From the NCBI RefSeq assembly GCF_000497445.1, contig NZ_CM002285.1, forward strand, positions 1,419,747 to 1,445,713: 25,967 nt of DNA, written 5' to 3'. Shown here piece by piece: positions 24,001 through 25,967 of the stretch. Both the position numbers and the translations under genes were made by a program. Origin of the DNA: Streptomyces roseochromogenus subsp. oscitans DS 12.976 (GTDB taxonomy: Bacteria; Actinomycetota; Actinomycetes; Streptomycetales; Streptomycetaceae). The first letter of the stretch is position 1, and each line of letters opens with the position of its first letter. The notes under the pieces were generated by a model that worked only from the letters and a program-made list of their open reading frames with translations, made no database searches and was not told where the DNA came from.

Positions 24001-24079
24001 GGGGGTGCGCGCCGCCCCCGTCCCCACGGTGCGGCGCGGACAGGTCACCGTTCGGTCATCCCGTGAACGGCGCCTGGGT

Positions 24080-24733
24080 CTATGGGTCTTGTGCCAGCGG
24101 GTCTTGTGCCAGCGGGTCTTGTGTCAGCCCGAGCGCGGGCAGCACGGTGGCCTCCACGAAACGGGTGAGATAGTCCGCGTCGGCGTACTGGCCGCTGAGC
24201 ACCGGCCGGACGCGCAGTACGCCGAACATCATCGCGGGGATGTACTCCAGCGCCGGATGGTCCGCCCGGACCTCACCCCGGGCCACTCCCCGCGCCAGCA
24301 TCTCCTGCAGCGCGACGATCTCCGGATGCACCAGCGCCTCGCGCAGCGCCTCGGCCAGCTCCTTGTCGGCCGTCCACGCGTGCCCCAGTGCCTGCAGCAG
24401 CCTGGTGTCCTTGCCGGACCAGTCGCCCGCGGCCCGCGCGGCCTGGCGCAGGTCCTCGGCGAGCGATCCGGTGTCGATGCCGGCGAAGCGCACCTTGCGG
24501 TTGGCGCGCAGCGCGGCCGCGACGAACTGCGGCTTGGTCTTCCACTGGCGGTAGAGCGTGGACTTGCTGCACCGGGTGCTGGCGGCGACGCCCTCCATGG
24601 TGACGGACTCGTAGCCGCACTCGCGGATCTGCTCCAGCACGGCGTCGAAGAACTCCCGCTCACGCTCGGGCGTGATCTTGGAGCGGCGCGAGGCGACGAC
24701 CGTCTCCGGTCCGTCCGCGGCCTGCGACGTCAT
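24080..24733 (-). CDS. TetR-family transcriptional regulator
   Basis: This 217-residue TetR regulator has the HTH at about residues 45-64 (TMEGVAASTRCSKSTLYRQW), followed by the family's KTKPQFVAAAL. The C-terminal ligand domain (PALEYIPAMMFGVLRVRPVL) resembles the TetR_C group with multidrug/lipid-type ligands, but no ligand can be named. ATG 24733 has AGGGGAAG 7-14 nt upstream. The extreme C-terminus is LTQDPLAQDPLAQDP, encoded by a 15-bp tandem repeat, outside the folded domain. It is divergent from the PAP2 gene with four palindromic boxes between them, so it very likely controls itself and that operon. Confidence 0.92.
   Translation of the reverse strand: MTSQAADGPETVVASRRSKITPEREREFFDAVLEQIRECGYESVTMEGVAASTRCSKSTLYRQWKTKPQFVAAALRANRKVRFAGIDTGSLAEDLRQAARAAGDWSGKDTRLLQALGHAWTADKELAEALREALVHPEIVALQEMLARGVARGEVRADHPALEYIPAMMFGVLRVRPVLSGQYADADYLTRFVEATVLPALGLTQDPLAQDPLAQDP
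24084..24128 (-). repeat. 15-bp tandem repeat inside the TetR 3' end
   Basis: GGGTCTTGTGCCAGC occurs at 24084-24098 and 24099-24113, with a one-base variant at 24114-24128. On the minus strand it encodes a repeated LAQDP/LTQDP pentapeptide just before the TAG stop. Confidence 0.9.
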
Positions 24734-24842
24734 GTGGTGCTTCCCCTCACTCGTGTCCTGTGGGCCCATTCCGCACGCCCCGCTGAAGCGGCGCTGTAGC
24801 GGGACGCCCGACCCTGTCTCTCCAGTGTGTCGCACATCAATC

Positions 24843-24906
24843 GATACGCCAGTGTACCGGTACTCCCCCGTATCGGTACACTGGCGTATCGGTACGACGG
24901 CGTATC
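24843..24906. promoter_or_regulatory. Array of four contiguous 16-bp palindromic operators
   Basis: Four 16-bp units abut without gaps: GATACGCCAGTGTACC (24843-24858), GGTACTCCCCCGTATC (24859-24874), GGTACACTGGCGTATC (24875-24890) and GGTACGACGGCGTATC (24891-24906). Each fits GRTAC-N6-GTAYC. Units 1 and 3 are exact reverse complements, so an 18-bp perfect inverted repeat also spans the array. Its position between divergent TetR and PAP2 genes marks it as the likely TetR operator, with up to four dimers bound. Confidence 0.85.
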
Positions 24907-24977
24907 GATGAGCTGCGGCACAGGCCGCGGCTCGCACGCACCACCACACGCACCACCGTCAGCGAGGGGGCCGGGGG

Positions 24978-25790
24978 ATGAATGCCCGAACCGAGCCTGC
25001 AGAGGCAGCAGCGGAGCCGCCGGACGCGAGAGCGCGCCCGGCGCTCATACGTGAGCTTCTGCTGGTCGCGGGGCTCTTCCTCGTCTACAAGCTCGGCCGG
25101 CAGCTGGCCACGGGCCACACCGGGAACGCCTTCCACAACGCCCGCCGCGTATGGGACCTGGAACGGGCGCTGCATCTCCCCCGCGAGAACGCCGTGCAGT
25201 CCGCACTGCTGCACGGCGACACCCTCGTCCACCTCGCGAACACCTACTACGCCACCGTCCACTTCCCGGCGACGCTCGCTTTCCTGGTCTGGCTGTATCT
25301 GCGCAGGCCCGCGCACTACATTTGGGCGCGCCGGGTCCTCGCGGTCGTCACCACGGCCGCGCTGGTGCTGCCGTTCACGTTCCCGCTGGCACCGCCGCGG
25401 ATGCTGACCGGCACGGGCCTCGTGGACACCGCCCGTATATACGGCCCGTCGGTGTACGGTCCGCCGTCCAGCGACCACCTGTCCAACCAGTTCGCGGCGA
25501 TGCCGTCACTGCACTTCGGCTGGGCGCTGATGGTGGCGATCGGCCTGATCGTGGCCACCCGGTCCCGCTGGCGCTGGCTGTGGCTGCTGCACCCGCTGAT
25601 CACCCTGCTGGTGATCGTGGGCACGGCGAACCACTACTGGCTCGACGCGATCGTCGCGACGGCCATGCTCGGCATCACCCTCGCCCTGATCCATCCGCCG
25701 CACCGGCCGGCCGGCACGGCCGGCACGGCGGGACGCGGCGCCGGCCGGCTCGCGCCGCGCGAGAGCGTCCTCGTGGGAGCGGGCCGATGA
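24978..25790 (+). CDS. PAP2-superfamily integral membrane phosphatase/transferase
   Basis: This 270-residue polytopic protein has about six hydrophobic segments: about 25-42, 92-109, 117-137, 180-195, 198-216 and 222-238. The PAP2-type motifs are MPSLHFGWAL (PSLH, 176-179) and GTANHYWLDAI (H219 ... D223), in the arrangement of the PAP2_3/inositol-phosphorylceramide-synthase-like group. The more N-terminal AFHNARRVWDLERAL is also typical. Members hydrolyse or transfer lipid phosphates at the outer membrane face; the substrate is unknown here. ATG 24978 follows a GAGGGGGCCGGGGG purine-rich SD. The stop overlaps the next ATG (ATGA), so the two are co-translated under the TetR array. Confidence 0.88.
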   Translation: MNARTEPAEAAAEPPDARARPALIRELLLVAGLFLVYKLGRQLATGHTGNAFHNARRVWDLERALHLPRENAVQSALLHGDTLVHLANTYYATVHFPATLAFLVWLYLRRPAHYIWARRVLAVVTTAALVLPFTFPLAPPRMLTGTGLVDTARIYGPSVYGPPSSDHLSNQFAAMPSLHFGWALMVAIGLIVATRSRWRWLWLLHPLITLLVIVGTANHYWLDAIVATAMLGITLALIHPPHRPAGTAGTAGRGAGRLAPRESVLVGAGR

Positions 25791-25967
25791 GCGCCGCCGT
25801 GATCGCCGTCACCCTCTCCCTCGTCTCGGCGATCACCTACGCCCTGGCCGCCGTCGCCCAGGAACGCCTCGCCTCCCGCACCACCGGCACCGGCCTGCTG
25901 CGGCTGCTCGGCACCGGCGCCTGGTGGTCGGCGGTCGGCCTGAACGCGGGCGCGGCCCTGCTGCACG
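25787..25967 (+). CDS. EamA/DMT-like integral membrane protein, N-terminal part
   Basis: The frame opens at ATG 25787, overlapping the PAP2 stop, and runs off the window after 60 residues. MSAAVIAVTLSLVSAITYAL followed by AAVAQERLA, and the later WWSAVGLNAGAALLH, are two membrane helices with a short loop. This resembles actinobacterial DMT/EamA-type permeases (also NIPA-like proteins). The transported substrate cannot be told. Coupling to PAP2 suggests a lipid- or envelope-related role. Confidence 0.75.
   Translation, partial: MSAAVIAVTLSLVSAITYALAAVAQERLASRTTGTGLLRLLGTGAWWSAVGLNAGAALLH

Noticed and set aside
22098..24173. 691-codon plus-strand frame
   Set aside because: It covers part of the broken transporter and then an off-frame reading of the DUF2510 gene; not one protein.
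24843..24906. Phage or integrative-element attachment site
   Set aside because: No integrase or tRNA nearby. The repeated palindromes lie between a TetR gene and its divergent neighbour, which fits an operator.

Overview
The window is about 26 kb of very GC-rich DNA with third-position G/C bias, frequent GTG/TTG starts and many 4-bp (GTGA/ATGA/TTGA) gene overlaps. The gene content (an SsgA-like sporulation protein, a WhiB-family iron-sulfur regulator, a PcaV-type MarR regulator with a pca operon, a LigD polymerase plus ATP-dependent ligase) identifies a Streptomyces chromosome. From memory, the order ssgD - ABC-F - DDAH - desaturase - WhiB - VOC - LacI - LigD-Pol/ligase - DUF3048 - pcaV/pca operon matches the SCO6694-SCO6722 part of the S. 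coelicolor chromosome. That synteny was not computed here.

Layout, left to right. (1) 1-5500: the start of a secreted BNR/Asp-box repeat protein (minus, cut by the window edge), ssgD, an antibiotic-resistance-type ABC-F ATPase behind a long structured leader, dimethylarginine dimethylaminohydrolase, and an acyl-ACP desaturase preceded by three phased palindromes. (2) 5500-8350: a small WhiB-like protein, a two-domain VOC protein and a LacI-type regulator. Upstream of LacI, and in frame with it, is the truncated N-terminus of an ornithine-cyclodeaminase-family gene. (3) 8350-12100: divergent LigD-polymerase and ATP-dependent DNA ligase genes (NHEJ-type repair; no Ku in the window), a repeat-rich spacer with a 42-bp minisatellite, and a DUF3048 lipoprotein. 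(4) 12100-18850: pcaV divergent from a translationally coupled operon pcaI-pcaJ-(pcaF)-pcaH-pcaG-(pcaB)-pcaL for protocatechuate breakdown by the beta-ketoadipate pathway. In this copy pcaF (thiolase) is eroded by three internal in-frame deletions, an inserted palindrome and hexanucleotide expansion, and pcaB carries a single-base frameshift. All other members look intact. (5) 18850-22800: a large STAND/MalT-like ATPase that ends just where the usual LuxR DNA-binding domain should begin, then a multiply broken MFS (MHS-type) transporter. (6) 22800-25967: a DUF2510 membrane-anchored protein, then a TetR regulator divergent from a PAP2-family membrane phosphatase gene that overlaps the start of an EamA/DMT-like membrane protein. 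Between TetR and PAP2 lies a 64-bp array of four contiguous 16-bp palindromes.

The most notable features are regulatory arrays and gene decay. Two separate genes carry tandem palindromic operators with 15- or 16-bp spacing. The ABC-F gene has the features of a WblC/WhiB7-type promoter with a leader that can hide its ribosome-binding site. The pca operon is partly decayed, and short tandem repeats recur across the window. No tRNA, rRNA, CRISPR array, transposase or prophage gene was seen.
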